Origin: Pontibacter sp. HSC-36F09
Lineage (GTDB): Bacteria; Bacteroidota; Bacteroidia; Cytophagales; Hymenobacteraceae
Length of the DNA: 64,000 nt
NCBI RefSeq assembly: GCF_024171605.1
Contig: NZ_JALKAA010000001.1
Coordinates: 62,001 to 126,000 of the forward strand
Direction of reading: 5' to 3'
The notes below the pieces were generated by a model that made no database searches, was not told the origin of the DNA, and saw only the letters and a program-made list of their open reading frames with translations. Position numbers and translations under genes: made by a program. Positions 35,177-44,178 of the stretch are shown piece after piece. How positions within the stretch are numbered: position 1 is the stretch's first letter; each line of letters begins with the position of its first letter.

Positions 35177-36571
35177 ATGAATTATAAACAGCACACTATC
35201 AAGGGTCCGGTAACTGTATCGGGCATTGGATTGCATACGGGCATTGTGTCAAACATGACTTTTAAGCCCGCCCCTGCAAACCATGGCTACAAATTCCAGC
35301 GCATCGACCTTGAGGGTCAGCCGACTGTGAATGTGGACGTGGACAATGTGGTGGACCTTTCGCGTGGCACGACCATCGAACAGAACGGCGCGCGCGTGAA
35401 CACAGTGGAGCATACCCTGGCCGCTCTGGTAGGCCTGCAGATTGACAATGTGCTGATTGAGCTCGACGGCCCGGAACCTCCGATCATGGACGGCTCTTCC
35501 ATCGAGTTCGTAAAAGCCCTGCTGGAAGTAGGACTGCAAGAGCAGAACGCCCTGCGCAACTACTTTGAGATAACAGAAGGCGTGAGCTACAAAGACGAGA
35601 AGCGTGGTGTTGAAATTGCCGCCCTCCCGCTCGACGACTACCGCCTGACCGTGATGGTGGACTATAATTCGCCTGTACTGGGCAGCCAGCACGCCTCTAT
35701 TACGGACATGAGCCAGTTTCAGGAACAGGTGGCACCTTGCCGTACCTTCTGCTTCCTGCACGAGCTGGAGGCACTCTACAAGCAAAACCTGATCAAAGGC
35801 GGTGACCTGGACAACGCCATCGTGATCGTGGACCGCGTGGTAGAGGAAGGTGAGTTGGAGTACCTGGCTGACCTGCTGGGCAAGAAAAAGGTGAAAGTTG
35901 AGGAAGAAGGTATTCTGAACAACACAGAGCTCCGCTTCAAAAACGAAATGGCCCGCCACAAGCTGCTCGACCTGATGGGTGACCTCGCCCTGATCGGCCG
36001 CCCAATCAAAGGACAGATTCTGGCCGCAAGACCGGGTCACGCTGCTAACATCGCTTTTGCACGACGTGTTAAAAAACTCATACAGGAAGCTTCGATTAAG
36101 AACGTACCAACCTACGACCCGAAGAAGCCACCGGTAATGGACATTAACCAGATTGCGGCCACTCTGCCGCACCGCTACCCTTTCCTGCTGATAGATAAGA
36201 TCATCCACTTAGACGAAACCACGGTTACGGGCGTTAAGAACGTGACCATGAACGAACCTTTCTTCCAGGGGCACTTCCCTGGCAACCCGGTGCTGCCAGG
36301 TGTGATTCAGATCGAGGCGATGGCCCAGACGGGCGGGATCCTGGTGCTGAACACGGTGGAGAACCCGGAAGACTATTGGACTTATTTCCTGGGTATAGAC
36401 CGTTGCCGCTTTAAGCGCAAGGTAATTCCTGGCGATACCATCATTTTTAAATGTGAATTGCTTGCCCCTGTGAAGCGGGGTATTGCCAAAATGTCTGGTC
36501 AGGCCTTCGTGGGCGGCCAACTGGTAATGGAGGCAGAGATGTCGGCAAGTATAGTAAAGAAAGACGCATGA
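35177..36571 (+). CDS. lpxC/fabZ: Bifunctional UDP-3-O-acyl-GlcNAc deacetylase / 3-hydroxyacyl-ACP dehydratase
   Basis: 464 residues, a natural fusion typical of Bacteroidota. Residues 1 to about 305 are LpxC, the zinc deacetylase committing flux into lipid A, with VSGIGLHTG, the zinc His region NTVEHTLAAL, HKLLDLMGDLALIG and a second His near RPGHAAN. Residues about 315-464 are FabZ, the hotdog dehydratase of fatty acid elongation, with LPHRYPFLLIDKI and the active His/Glu region FQGHFPGNPVLPGV then IQIEAMAQTGG. Joining the two makes sense because both compete for the same hydroxyacyl-ACP pool. The stop overlaps the lpxA ATG as ATGA. Confidence 0.96.
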   Translation: MNYKQHTIKGPVTVSGIGLHTGIVSNMTFKPAPANHGYKFQRIDLEGQPTVNVDVDNVVDLSRGTTIEQNGARVNTVEHTLAALVGLQIDNVLIELDGPEPPIMDGSSIEFVKALLEVGLQEQNALRNYFEITEGVSYKDEKRGVEIAALPLDDYRLTVMVDYNSPVLGSQHASITDMSQFQEQVAPCRTFCFLHELEALYKQNLIKGGDLDNAIVIVDRVVEEGELEYLADLLGKKKVKVEEEGILNNTELRFKNEMARHKLLDLMGDLALIGRPIKGQILAARPGHAANIAFARRVKKLIQEASIKNVPTYDPKKPPVMDINQIAATLPHRYPFLLIDKIIHLDETTVTGVKNVTMNEPFFQGHFPGNPVLPGVIQIEAMAQTGGILVLNTVENPEDYWTYFLGIDRCRFKRKVIPGDTIIFKCELLAPVKRGIAKMSGQAFVGGQLVMEAEMSASIVKKDA

Positions 36572-37359
36572 ATCAGCCGTTAGCATACATCCACCCAGAG
36601 GCCAGAATCGCCCAGAATGTGGTCGTAGAGCCTTTTTCCACCATCTACAAGAATGTAGAGATCGGAGAAGGCACCTGGATTGGTCCCAACGTGACCATTA
36701 TGGAAGGCGCCCGCATTGGCAAGAACTGCAAAATATACCCGGGAGCCGTTATCTCCTCTGTGCCGCAGGACCTGAAGTTCGCCGGCGAAGAGACGACCGC
36801 CATCATCGGTGACAACACCGTGATCAGAGAGTGCGTGACCATCAGCCGCGGCACTATCGACAAGATGAAGACCGTGGTGGGCAGCAACTGCCTGATCATG
36901 TCCTATGCGCACATTGCCCACGACTGCATCGTGGGCAACAACTGCATCGTGGTGAACGCCGTGCAGATGGCCGGCCATGTGGAGATGGGCGATTATGCCA
37001 TCATCGGTGGATCTAGCGCCGTGCACCAGTTCGTGAAGATCGGTGCTCACGCCATGATCTCGGGTGGTTCGCTGGTTCGCAAGGACGTGCCTCCTTTTGT
37101 GAAGGCAGCGCGAGAGCCCCTTACCTATGCTGGCATAAACTCCATCGGCCTGCGCCGCAGAGGGTTCAACAGCGAGCAGATCAACGAGGTACAGCAGATC
37201 TACCGCATCCTGTTTATGAGCGGCATTAACACCACCGAGGCCCTGGACAAGATTGAACTGGAGATGGCCCCTAGCCGTGAGCGTGACGAGATCATCAATT
37301 TTGTGCGTGACTCGGGTCGTGGTATCATTAAGAGCTACTTCTCAAAAGATGCAAATTAA
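36568..37359 (+). CDS. lpxA: UDP-N-acetylglucosamine acyltransferase
   Basis: 263 residues, the standard family length. LpxA transfers the first 3-hydroxyacyl chain from ACP to UDP-GlcNAc. The beta-helix of hexapeptide repeats runs from about residue 10 to 185, with family landmarks HPEARIAQNVVVEPFSTI, the RECVTISRGT loop, the catalytic-His region SYAHIAHDCIVGNN, and GGSSAVHQFVKIGAHAMI. The C-terminal helices start YAGINSIGLRRRGF. It is translationally coupled to lpxC/fabZ by an ATGA overlap and overlaps the following ABC ATPase gene by 11 bases. Confidence 0.96.
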   Translation: MNQPLAYIHPEARIAQNVVVEPFSTIYKNVEIGEGTWIGPNVTIMEGARIGKNCKIYPGAVISSVPQDLKFAGEETTAIIGDNTVIRECVTISRGTIDKMKTVVGSNCLIMSYAHIAHDCIVGNNCIVVNAVQMAGHVEMGDYAIIGGSSAVHQFVKIGAHAMISGGSLVRKDVPPFVKAAREPLTYAGINSIGLRRRGFNSEQINEVQQIYRILFMSGINTTEALDKIELEMAPSRERDEIINFVRDSGRGIIKSYFSKDAN

Positions 37360-38002
37360 CCTAAGCAACTTAGGTAAACGCTACAATTACGAGTGGATTT
37401 TCCGGAACCTGACCTATACCCTGGAGTCAGGTACCTCGTATGCCATATTGGGGCATAACGGGTCCGGTAAATCCACTCTTCTTACTGTTATAGCCGGCCA
37501 CAACCTGCACTCCGAAGGCGAGATCACGTACCTGGTCGATGGCAAAGCGGTCGAGCCGGACAAAGCTTATCGTCAGCTCTCGCTTACAGCGCCCTACCTC
37601 GAGTTGGTAGAGGAGTTGACGCTTCTGGAGATGATTGCTTTTCATACCCGTTTTAAGCCTTTGCGCCAAAACCTGTCGCACGAAGACCTGATAGAGCGGA
37701 TGGGCCTGCAGAAGTCACGTCACAAGTATGTGAAGGATTTCTCGTCAGGTATGAAACAGCGCCTGAAACTGGGGCTGGCCATCTATTCTGACACCAAACT
37801 GCTTGTACTCGACGAGCCAACCACCAACCTCGATCAGGAAGGCGTGAGTTGGTACCAGGAGCACGTGGCGGCTAACAAAGCGGGAAGGCTGATCATTGTA
37901 GGGTCCAACATTGTGCACGAATACAGCTTCTGCGACCAGCACCTCTACATTACAGACTACCATAACCAACCTAGGACACCGAAGTCAGTGAGTCCTCAAT
38001 AG
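37349..38002 (+). CDS. ABC transporter ATP-binding protein, co-transcribed with lpxA
   Basis: 217 residues from the ATG at 37349. The same frame is open further upstream through the lpxA 3' end, but the domain begins at MQINLSNLGKRYNYEWIFRN, which fixes the start. Walker A is GHNGSGKST, the Q-loop region SLTAPYLELVEELTL, the signature DFSSGMKQRLKLGLA, Walker B KLLVLDEPTTNLD. It is a lone nucleotide-binding subunit of about the minimum length: no permease gene adjoins it. Its 11-base overlap with lpxA suggests a link to envelope or lipid transport, which is inference. The terminal part of the protein is short and lacks extra domains. Confidence 0.85.
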   Translation: MQINLSNLGKRYNYEWIFRNLTYTLESGTSYAILGHNGSGKSTLLTVIAGHNLHSEGEITYLVDGKAVEPDKAYRQLSLTAPYLELVEELTLLEMIAFHTRFKPLRQNLSHEDLIERMGLQKSRHKYVKDFSSGMKQRLKLGLAIYSDTKLLVLDEPTTNLDQEGVSWYQEHVAANKAGRLIIVGSNIVHEYSFCDQHLYITDYHNQPRTPKSVSPQ

Positions 38003-38163
38003 TTCGTCGACCGTTACGCAATCCCCTTTTCCGGCAAAGTATAAATCAGGAGTTTTACAGACGTTTGCCCTGGAAAACACCTCAATTGGCGTGACTTAAG
38101 TCATGGAAAGCGAATAACAGACAACGATCTGCTAAAATATTACCGAATTACAGTTTAGCTCCC

Positions 38164-38171
38164 TAAATTTG
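38164..38171 (+). promoter_or_regulatory. -7 promoter element for yebC-like gene
   Basis: TAAATTTG matches TAnnTTTG 23 bases before the ATG at 38195. No clear TTG lies at the expected spacing. Confidence 0.45.
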
Positions 38172-38194
38172 TGAAATACACGTAATCAAATACC

Positions 38195-38902
38195 ATGGGA
38201 AGAGCATTTGAATTTAGGAAAGTTCGTAAATTTAAGCGTTGGGACAAGATGTCGAAGGCCTTTACGCGCCTCGGCAAAGAGATCGTGATGGCAGTGAAGG
38301 AAGCCGGACCTAATCCGGAGACCAACGCCCGCCTGCGCACGGCCATCCAGAACGCGAAAGGCGTGAACATGCCGAAAGACCGGGTGGAAGCGGCTATCAA
38401 GCGTGCCTCCTCCAGAGAAGAGAAAGATTACGAAGAAGTAGTATATGAGGGCTACGGTCCGCACGGCATCGCCATCCTGGTAGAGACCGCCACAGACAAC
38501 CTGAACCGTACCATTGCCAACATGCGCGTATATTTCTCGCGAGCAGGCGGAGCCGTAGGCAAAACCGGTTCCCTGGATTTCATTTTCACCCGTAAAGGTA
38601 TTTTTAAGATTGCCGCTGAAGGTCTCGATATTGAAGAACTGGAACTGGAGCTAATCGACGCCGGTGCTGAAGACATCTACGAGCACGAAGGCGAGATCAT
38701 TGTGGAGACTGCCTTTACTGACTTCGGAGCCATGCAGAAAGCGTTGGAGGAGAAAGAGCTTAACGTGATCAGTGCCGAACTACAGCGTGTACCAAACACC
38801 CGTATGGAGCTGACGGACGAGCAGGCCGAGGAGATCGAAAACCTGGTAGAGAAGATCGAAGAAGACGATGACGTGCAGGCGGTTTACCATAACATGGCAT
38901 AG
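38195..38902 (+). CDS. YebC/PmpR family DNA-binding translational/transcriptional regulator
   Basis: 235 residues, the usual length. It opens with the family's MGRAFEFRKVRKFKRWDKMS and continues with AFTRLGKEIVMAVKEAGPNP, NARLRTAIQNAKGVNMPKD and YEGYGPHGIAILVE; the third domain ends in acidic helices (EEIENLVEKIEEDDDV). YebC proteins were long annotated as transcription regulators (PmpR of Pseudomonas); recent work links YebC to relief of ribosome stalling at polyproline. It is monocistronic, with its own -7 box and terminator. Confidence 0.94.
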   Translation: MGRAFEFRKVRKFKRWDKMSKAFTRLGKEIVMAVKEAGPNPETNARLRTAIQNAKGVNMPKDRVEAAIKRASSREEKDYEEVVYEGYGPHGIAILVETATDNLNRTIANMRVYFSRAGGAVGKTGSLDFIFTRKGIFKIAAEGLDIEELELELIDAGAEDIYEHEGEIIVETAFTDFGAMQKALEEKELNVISAELQRVPNTRMELTDEQAEEIENLVEKIEEDDDVQAVYHNMA

Positions 38903-38926
38903 CCTCACAAAAATCTTTTAGGTATA

Positions 38927-38967
38927 GCAAAAGGCTGTCTGTTTAAATGCAGGCAGCTTTTTTTTGC
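38927..38967 (+). terminator. Intrinsic terminator after yebC-like gene
   Basis: Arms GCAAAAGGCTGTCTG (from 38927) and CAGGCAGCTTTTTTTTGC (38950-38967) with an eight-T run in the right arm, 24 bases after the stop and directly before the end of the convergent gene. Confidence 0.85.
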
Positions 38968-38969
38968 AC

Positions 38970-40250
38970 TCAATAATTCCAGGGGTATAGCTCCGGCTCT
39001 TTGCCGCCGCGCACCTTCATATGCAGTGGGTGCACGCCCTCTGTTTCGTCGAAGTACAGGAAAGCGTCGTAGCGCTCAGGTATAACAGTGGGTACGTAGT
39101 TGCCGAAGTGTTCCATTTTGGGGTCGTATACCACGCCGATGGCACGGTGCGGGATGGTTTGCTGCAATTCAGGTATAGCTTTCAGGTCTTTGGAGAGGAT
39201 GATCTTGTCGTCGGTGCTCATCTCGTGCAGCATGTGTTCCCAGCTACCCTCGCGGGCAGGCGGCATGTCCATTTTTTGCATGGGCGCTCCCCAGGAGCGG
39301 CTCGCGATCACATTGCCCTGGTAGCTGCCGAAACCAACTAACTTCACCTGATCACGGCCGAATCGCTCGCGGGACAACTGCCCAATGTTAAACATACCGT
39401 CGTCCGCCATGTCAGTATACCTGGCGTCGCCAATGTGGGTATTGTGCTCCCATACAATCGCTTTGGCATTCGGCCCGTGGAATTCGAGCAGACGATCCAG
39501 GGTTTCCATCATGTGCGAGTCGCGCACGTTCCAGGATCCCCCTCCTCCCCTGATCATGGCACGGTAGTATTTCTCGGCATTGACCGCCACCAGCGCGTTT
39601 TGGGTCGTACTGAACTCGTGCTCGGGATCATCGGGGTATACGGGGCGGCGCGAAACCTGCTCGAGCATCTGCACTACTTCATCCTGGCAGTCGGTGGGCA
39701 CAAAGGCGGTGGCCTGGGCATAGGTTTGAGGGTCCCGTTGGAAGGGCTCAAAACAACGGACAGCCGCACGGGCGGCCTCGGCAGCTTTACCATCGCGCTG
39801 CTCCATGTATTTGAGCACCTGCTCCAACGACTCCCACAGACTGTACACATCCAAACCGTAAAAGCCTATTTTGTCCTGTACCTGCCGCAGGTGGTTGAAG
39901 TCCCGTATCCACTCCACCAGTGCGGCGACCTCCCAATTGGCCCACATCCAGGTAGGCCAGCGGCGGTATACCTCCAGCACCTCTGCAATCCTGCGTCCAG
40001 AATTCTGGTAACCTTTCACGAAGCGGTTCACCGCGTAGCACTCCGGCCAGTCGCCCTCCACGGCTATAAAGCCGAAGCCCTTGTCCTCGATCAATCGCTT
40101 AGAAATTGCGGTGCGCCAGGTATAGTATTCCGATGTACCGTGTGAGGCCTCTCCCAACATAACGACCCGGGCATCCCCGATTTCCTCAATCAGGATATCC
40201 AGGTCTTTCTCTTTCGTAATCGGACTGTATTTGAAGCGTTTGTTTTCCAT
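38970..40250 (-). CDS. Erythromycin esterase family protein
   Basis: 426 residues. The family signature is clear: RVVMLGEASHGTSEYYTWR near residue 30 (candidate catalytic Glu and His), FGFIAVEGDWPECYAVNRFV, GFYGLDVYSLWESLE, AIVWEHNTHIGDARYTDM and the C-terminal HLKV-like block. EreA/EreB hydrolyse the macrolide lactone, but most chromosomal members of this family, including those in Bacteroidota, are uncharacterised hydrolases, so macrolide resistance should not be assumed. It is monocistronic; no promoter box was recognised. The 3' end almost touches the yebC-like terminator. Confidence 0.87.
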   Translation of the reverse strand: MENKRFKYSPITKEKDLDILIEEIGDARVVMLGEASHGTSEYYTWRTAISKRLIEDKGFGFIAVEGDWPECYAVNRFVKGYQNSGRRIAEVLEVYRRWPTWMWANWEVAALVEWIRDFNHLRQVQDKIGFYGLDVYSLWESLEQVLKYMEQRDGKAAEAARAAVRCFEPFQRDPQTYAQATAFVPTDCQDEVVQMLEQVSRRPVYPDDPEHEFSTTQNALVAVNAEKYYRAMIRGGGGSWNVRDSHMMETLDRLLEFHGPNAKAIVWEHNTHIGDARYTDMADDGMFNIGQLSRERFGRDQVKLVGFGSYQGNVIASRSWGAPMQKMDMPPAREGSWEHMLHEMSTDDKIILSKDLKAIPELQQTIPHRAIGVVYDPKMEHFGNYVPTVIPERYDAFLYFDETEGVHPLHMKVRGGKEPELYPWNY

Positions 40251-40339
40251 AGGTAACAGGGGGCGAAAAAGTGTATCTATCTCACTCTTAAAATTTTGTG
40301 TATTGTACTTTCAATCCGGTTCTAATGTTTTGCAAAAAA

Positions 40340-40375
40340 GAAAGCCCGCCGTACCAAACGATACAGCGGGCTTTC
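40340..40375 (-). terminator. Intrinsic terminator after DUF4197 gene
   Basis: Arms GAAAGCCCGC (40340-40349) and GCGGGCTTTC (40366-40375); on the minus strand the stem is followed by CTTTTTTGC. It lies 24 bases beyond the stop of the leftward gene. Confidence 0.82.
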
Positions 40376-40398
40376 TGAAGCGGTATAACAGGTATAGC

Positions 40399-41133
40399 TT
40401 AGGACTGGTTTTCTTTGGCAAACACCCTGCGCAGCAGTTCCGTGGTGCGGGCAATCGGGTTCTCGCGTATGTTGGCCTCTTCCTGGGCAACCAGCGTGAA
40501 AAGACCGTCCATGGCTTTTTGGGTGGCGTATTCGTCCAGGTTCGGGTTCACCTTCTGCACCAACGGAATCTGGTTATACCTGGTCACCAGGTCCGTGTAA
40601 TAACGGGTCGCGTTGGTCTTCTCCAACGATTGTCGTATCACCGGCATAAAGGCTGCCTGCAATTGCGTGGAAGTCGTGCGTTTGAGGTATTGGGTGGCTG
40701 CATCTTTGTCGCCCTTCAGAATACCCCAGGCATCTTGTATGGTCATTTGCTTGATGGCATTCACAAAGATCGGCACGGCACTCTTGGCAGCGTCTTCAGC
40801 TCCACGGTTCAGCGTCATCACGAAGCGGTCCACCTCTTTGCCAAGACCTACCTGACGCAGCGTGTTTTCCACCTTCTGCACATCCGGCGGAAAAGGTATA
40901 CGGATCAGCGAGTTCTTATAAAATCCATCAGTCTGGGATGCCTGGTTAGAGCCTTTGGTGATGCCTACCTCCAGTGCCTGCCTCAGGCCTGTAGCTACTT
41001 CATCGCGGGTAACAACCGCTCCCGTTCCGGTTCCGGCCATCACGCCGTCAACTGTTCGCTGAATATCGGCCACCGTACAGGCTGAAGCGCCAAGGGAAAG
41101 GGCGACAAGGGAGGTGTAGAGTAATTTTTTCAT
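40399..41133 (-). CDS. DUF4197 lipoprotein
   Basis: 244 residues. The N-terminus KLLYTSLVALSLGASAC is a lipoprotein signal with lipobox Cys near residue 19. The mature part matches the DUF4197 family: EVATGLRQALEVGITKGSNQ, KNSLIRIPFPPDVQKVENTL, LNRGAEDAAKSAVPIFVNAI, AWGILKGDKDAATQYLKRTT and NPNLDEYATQKAMDGLF. Members are alpha-helical envelope proteins of unknown function. It is monocistronic with a good terminator. The start is the ATG at the signal peptide. Confidence 0.88.
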   Translation of the reverse strand: MKKLLYTSLVALSLGASACTVADIQRTVDGVMAGTGTGAVVTRDEVATGLRQALEVGITKGSNQASQTDGFYKNSLIRIPFPPDVQKVENTLRQVGLGKEVDRFVMTLNRGAEDAAKSAVPIFVNAIKQMTIQDAWGILKGDKDAATQYLKRTTSTQLQAAFMPVIRQSLEKTNATRYYTDLVTRYNQIPLVQKVNPNLDEYATQKAMDGLFTLVAQEEANIRENPIARTTELLRRVFAKENQS

Positions 41134-41289
41134 GGGTTTTAAGTTAAATTCACAAAGATGCAGGCCTATACCTGACAGCCGGGTCGAAAATACAGAAAAT
41201 AACCGCAGCGATGCGCTAATTCAGGCGAACATCTTTAACTTGAATGGGTTTTCCTTTGCAACACACAAATCAGACCAAAAAAATTTAAC

Positions 41290-42549
41290 ATGAAAGCGGT
41301 ACACGCAGAAATCATCACGATAGGCGACGAAATACTTTACGGGCAGATAGTGGACACCAACTCGGCGTGGATGGGGACGGAACTTGCCAAAATAGGTATA
41401 CGGGTGAAACAAATCACGTCGGTGTCGGATGAGGCCGACCACATTGTGGAGGCGCTTGACAATGCCAAAACCCGCGCCGACATCATTCTGATGACCGGTG
41501 GCCTCGGCCCCACCAAAGATGACCTCACCAAAGACGTACTCACGGATTACTTCCATACCGAACTCAAACTCGATGCGCAATCGCTGGCTGATGTGACGGC
41601 GCTGTTTGCAAGTCGTGGCTTTGCCCTGACGGAGTTGAACCGGCAGCAGGCTTTTCTCCCGGCTTCGTGTAAACCTGTGCGCAATGTGCTGGGTACTGCC
41701 CCAGGTATGTGGTTTGAGGAGGCGGGCAAGGTATACGTATCGATGCCGGGGGTGCCGTTTGAGATGAAGCGCATGATGACCGATATTGTGCTGCCGCAGC
41801 TCAAAGCCTTTTTCAAAACCCCGCATATCATCCACAAGGTTATCCAGACGGTAGGTATAGCAGAGTCGATGCTGGCTGAAAGGCTGGACGAGTGGGAGAT
41901 AAAATTGCCGCCCCACATTAAACTGGCCTACCTGCCTCATCTGGGCGGTGTGCGCCTGCGTCTGACAGGTATAGCCGAACATGCCGAACAGCTGGAGAAA
42001 GAATTGGAAACGGAAGTCGCCAAACTGGACGCCCTTATACCTAGATATATTTTTGCGCACGGCGAAGTGCCGCTCGAGGAAGCCTTGGGGAAACTGTTGA
42101 AAGAACGCGGCCTGACTATTTCCACTGCCGAAAGCTGCACAGGTGGCTATCTGGCGCACCGCCTGACGAGCGTACCGGGCAGTTCGGCTTACTTTATGGG
42201 CAGTGTGGTGGCTTACGATAATAGTGTGAAAACGAATGTGCTGGGCGTGAAACCCGAAACCCTGCAAGAGCACGGTGCCGTGAGCGAAGCAACGGTACTG
42301 GAAATGGCCCAAAACGTACGCCAGAAGCTGGGAACTGATATTGGTGTAGCTACCAGCGGCATTGCGGGTCCTGATGGCGGCACACCCGAAAAGCCAGTCG
42401 GCACCATTTGGATCGCTTATGCCGACCAGCACGGCACCAAGGCCAAACTTTTGCAATACAACAAAAACCGACAGCTCAATATTGAGTATACTGCCTTGGC
42501 TGTGCTCAACCTCGTACGCCAAAGTTTGAATATAGCCGTTGATGAATAG
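41290..42549 (+). CDS. cinA: CinA family nicotinamide-nucleotide amidohydrolase/competence-damage protein
   Basis: 419 residues. The N-terminal MoCF/molybdopterin-binding-like domain (1-170) shows HAEIITIGDEILYGQIVDTN and ILMTGGLGPTKDDLTKDVL; the middle region has GTAPGMWFE and VSMPGVPFEMKRMM; the C-terminal PncC domain (about 255-415) has the catalytic Ser region ISTAESCTGGYLAHRLTSVP, GSVVAYDNSVKTNVLGV and VATSGIAGPDGGTPEKPVGT. CinA recycles NMN, and possibly removes pyrophosphate from ADP-ribose. Together they match a full-length two-domain enzyme. GGT-ATA codes Gly-Ile here at 41395 and elsewhere. Confidence 0.94.
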   Translation: MKAVHAEIITIGDEILYGQIVDTNSAWMGTELAKIGIRVKQITSVSDEADHIVEALDNAKTRADIILMTGGLGPTKDDLTKDVLTDYFHTELKLDAQSLADVTALFASRGFALTELNRQQAFLPASCKPVRNVLGTAPGMWFEEAGKVYVSMPGVPFEMKRMMTDIVLPQLKAFFKTPHIIHKVIQTVGIAESMLAERLDEWEIKLPPHIKLAYLPHLGGVRLRLTGIAEHAEQLEKELETEVAKLDALIPRYIFAHGEVPLEEALGKLLKERGLTISTAESCTGGYLAHRLTSVPGSSAYFMGSVVAYDNSVKTNVLGVKPETLQEHGAVSEATVLEMAQNVRQKLGTDIGVATSGIAGPDGGTPEKPVGTIWIAYADQHGTKAKLLQYNKNRQLNIEYTALAVLNLVRQSLNIAVDE

Positions 42550-42568
42550 GCTAAAATCCTTAACTTTG
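42539..42568 (+). promoter_or_regulatory. Promoter for the E2 gene
   Basis: TTG at 42539-42541, a 19-base spacer and TAACTTTG at 42561-42568 give both halves of the Bacteroidota promoter. The -33 box lies inside the last codons of cinA; the E2 start is about 97 bases downstream. Confidence 0.65.
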
Positions 42569-42664
42569 TTTGCAAATTCGGGTCGCCAGGTATAGCGTGG
42601 CTTTGCCTTTCTGTTTCCTGCGGCCCAAAAACTGTCCCTTAAAAGAACAACGAATAAATAAAAT

Positions 42665-44041
42665 ATGGCACTTGTAGAAATGATTATGCCCAAAATGGGT
42701 GAGAGTATCATGGAAGGTACCGTTCTGAAATGGCTCAAAAGCGTGGGTGACACGATTGAGCAGGACGAATCGGTGCTGGAAGTAGCTACAGACAAAGTGG
42801 ACACGGAAGTACCTGCCATTCAGGGTGGTGTACTGAAGGAGATACTGGTACAGGAAGGTGACGTAGTAGCCGTAGGCGCCCCGATCGCGATCATCTCTAC
42901 CAATGGCGAAGACACAGCCGCTCCTGCTGCTCCGGCTGCTACAGAAGCACCTGCCGCCGCACCTGCGCCTCAGGCAGCCGCTCAACCTGCAGCCGCTTCT
43001 GGTGACGGCGCCGTAGCCAAACTCGATCAACCGGCTTCAGGCCGTTTCTACTCGCCGCTTGTGCTCAACATTGCCCGCGAAGAAGGTATTTCAATGCAGG
43101 AACTGGAGTATGTACCAGGCACCGGCAAAGAAGGTCGTGTGTCTAAGAAAGACATCCTGACCTACGTAGAGAGCCGCAAAAACGCACCGCAGCAAGCTGC
43201 TGCTCCACAGGTTCAGCCACAAGCACAAGCTCCTGCCGCTGCACCGCAACCGCAGGCCGCTCCGGCACCTGCTGCTCAGCCACAGCCTCAGGCTGCTCCT
43301 GCCGCTTCCAAACCAGCTGCTTCTTACAGCGGAAACGTCGAGATCATCGAAATGGACCGCATGCGCAAAATGATTGCCGACCGCATGGTGGACAGCAAGC
43401 GTATTTCTCCGCACGTAACTTCGTTTGTAGAGGCCGACGTGACCAACATCGTGAACTGGCGCAACAAATGGAAAAACGATTATAAGAGACGCGAAGGTGA
43501 GAACCTGACGTTTACGCCAATCTTCATCGATGCGATTGCCAAGGCGATCAAAGACTTCCCGATGATTAATGTGTCCGTGGACGGTGGCAACATCATCCGT
43601 CACAAAGATATCAACATAGGTATGGCAGTGGCCCTGCCAAGCGGTAACCTGATCGTGCCAAACATCAAAAATGCCGACCAGCTGAACCTGAACGGCCTGA
43701 CCAAAAAGGTGAACGACCTGGCTAACCGTGGCCGCATCAACAAACTGACACCAGACGACCTGGCGGGCGGTACTTATACCGTGTCGAACGTGGGTTCATT
43801 TGGCAACGTGATGGGTACGCCGATTATCATGCAGCCGCAAGTAGCTATTATGGCCGTGGGTGCTATCAAGAAAAAGCCTGCAGTAATCGAGACGCCGGAG
43901 GGCGACCTGATTGGTGTACGTCACTTCATGTTCCTGTCGCACTCTTACGACCACCGTGTAGTGGATGGCTCGCTTGGTGGCATGTTCGTGCGCCGTGTAG
44001 CTGATTACCTCGAGAACTTCGATGTGAACCAGTCAATTTAA
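42665..44041 (+). CDS. Dihydrolipoamide acyltransferase (2-oxo acid dehydrogenase E2)
   Basis: 458 residues. Domains in order: lipoyl domain (1-80) with the lipoylated Lys in EVATDKVDTEV at about residue 43; an Ala/Pro/Gln-rich linker (about 85-115); a peripheral subunit-binding domain (about 120-160, YSPLVLNIAREEGISMQELE, VPGTGKEGRVSKKDIL); a second Ala/Pro/Gln linker (about 165-215); and the catalytic domain with the conserved SYDHRVVDG near the C-terminus. E2 moves the acyl group to CoA in pyruvate, 2-oxoglutarate or branched-chain complexes. No E1 or E3 gene adjoins it, so the substrate cannot be fixed; a branched-chain type is plausible for this phylum. Confidence 0.9.
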   Translation: MALVEMIMPKMGESIMEGTVLKWLKSVGDTIEQDESVLEVATDKVDTEVPAIQGGVLKEILVQEGDVVAVGAPIAIISTNGEDTAAPAAPAATEAPAAAPAPQAAAQPAAASGDGAVAKLDQPASGRFYSPLVLNIAREEGISMQELEYVPGTGKEGRVSKKDILTYVESRKNAPQQAAAPQVQPQAQAPAAAPQPQAAPAPAAQPQPQAAPAASKPAASYSGNVEIIEMDRMRKMIADRMVDSKRISPHVTSFVEADVTNIVNWRNKWKNDYKRREGENLTFTPIFIDAIAKAIKDFPMINVSVDGGNIIRHKDINIGMAVALPSGNLIVPNIKNADQLNLNGLTKKVNDLANRGRINKLTPDDLAGGTYTVSNVGSFGNVMGTPIIMQPQVAIMAVGAIKKKPAVIETPEGDLIGVRHFMFLSHSYDHRVVDGSLGGMFVRRVADYLENFDVNQSI

Positions 44042-44078
44042 TTTTTGACAAAGGATAATAGACTTTAGGTATAAACAG

Positions 44079-44112
44079 AAAGCCTGCCTTAGAAAATGGG
44101 GCAGGCTTTTTT
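44079..44112 (+). terminator. Intrinsic terminator after E2 gene
   Basis: Arms AAAGCCTGCC (44079-44088) and GGCAGGCTTT (44100-44109), followed by TTTT, 38 bases after the E2 stop codon. Confidence 0.85.
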
Positions 44113-44178
44113 GTAGGTATAGCATTCTATATACCTTTTTGCTAATATTGAAATATCTGTTTTAACGCGCTTCCGTTA

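Noticed and set aside
38970..40250. Macrolide resistance gene call
   Set aside because: The family match is good, but chromosomal members are mostly not macrolide esterases and the context is housekeeping.
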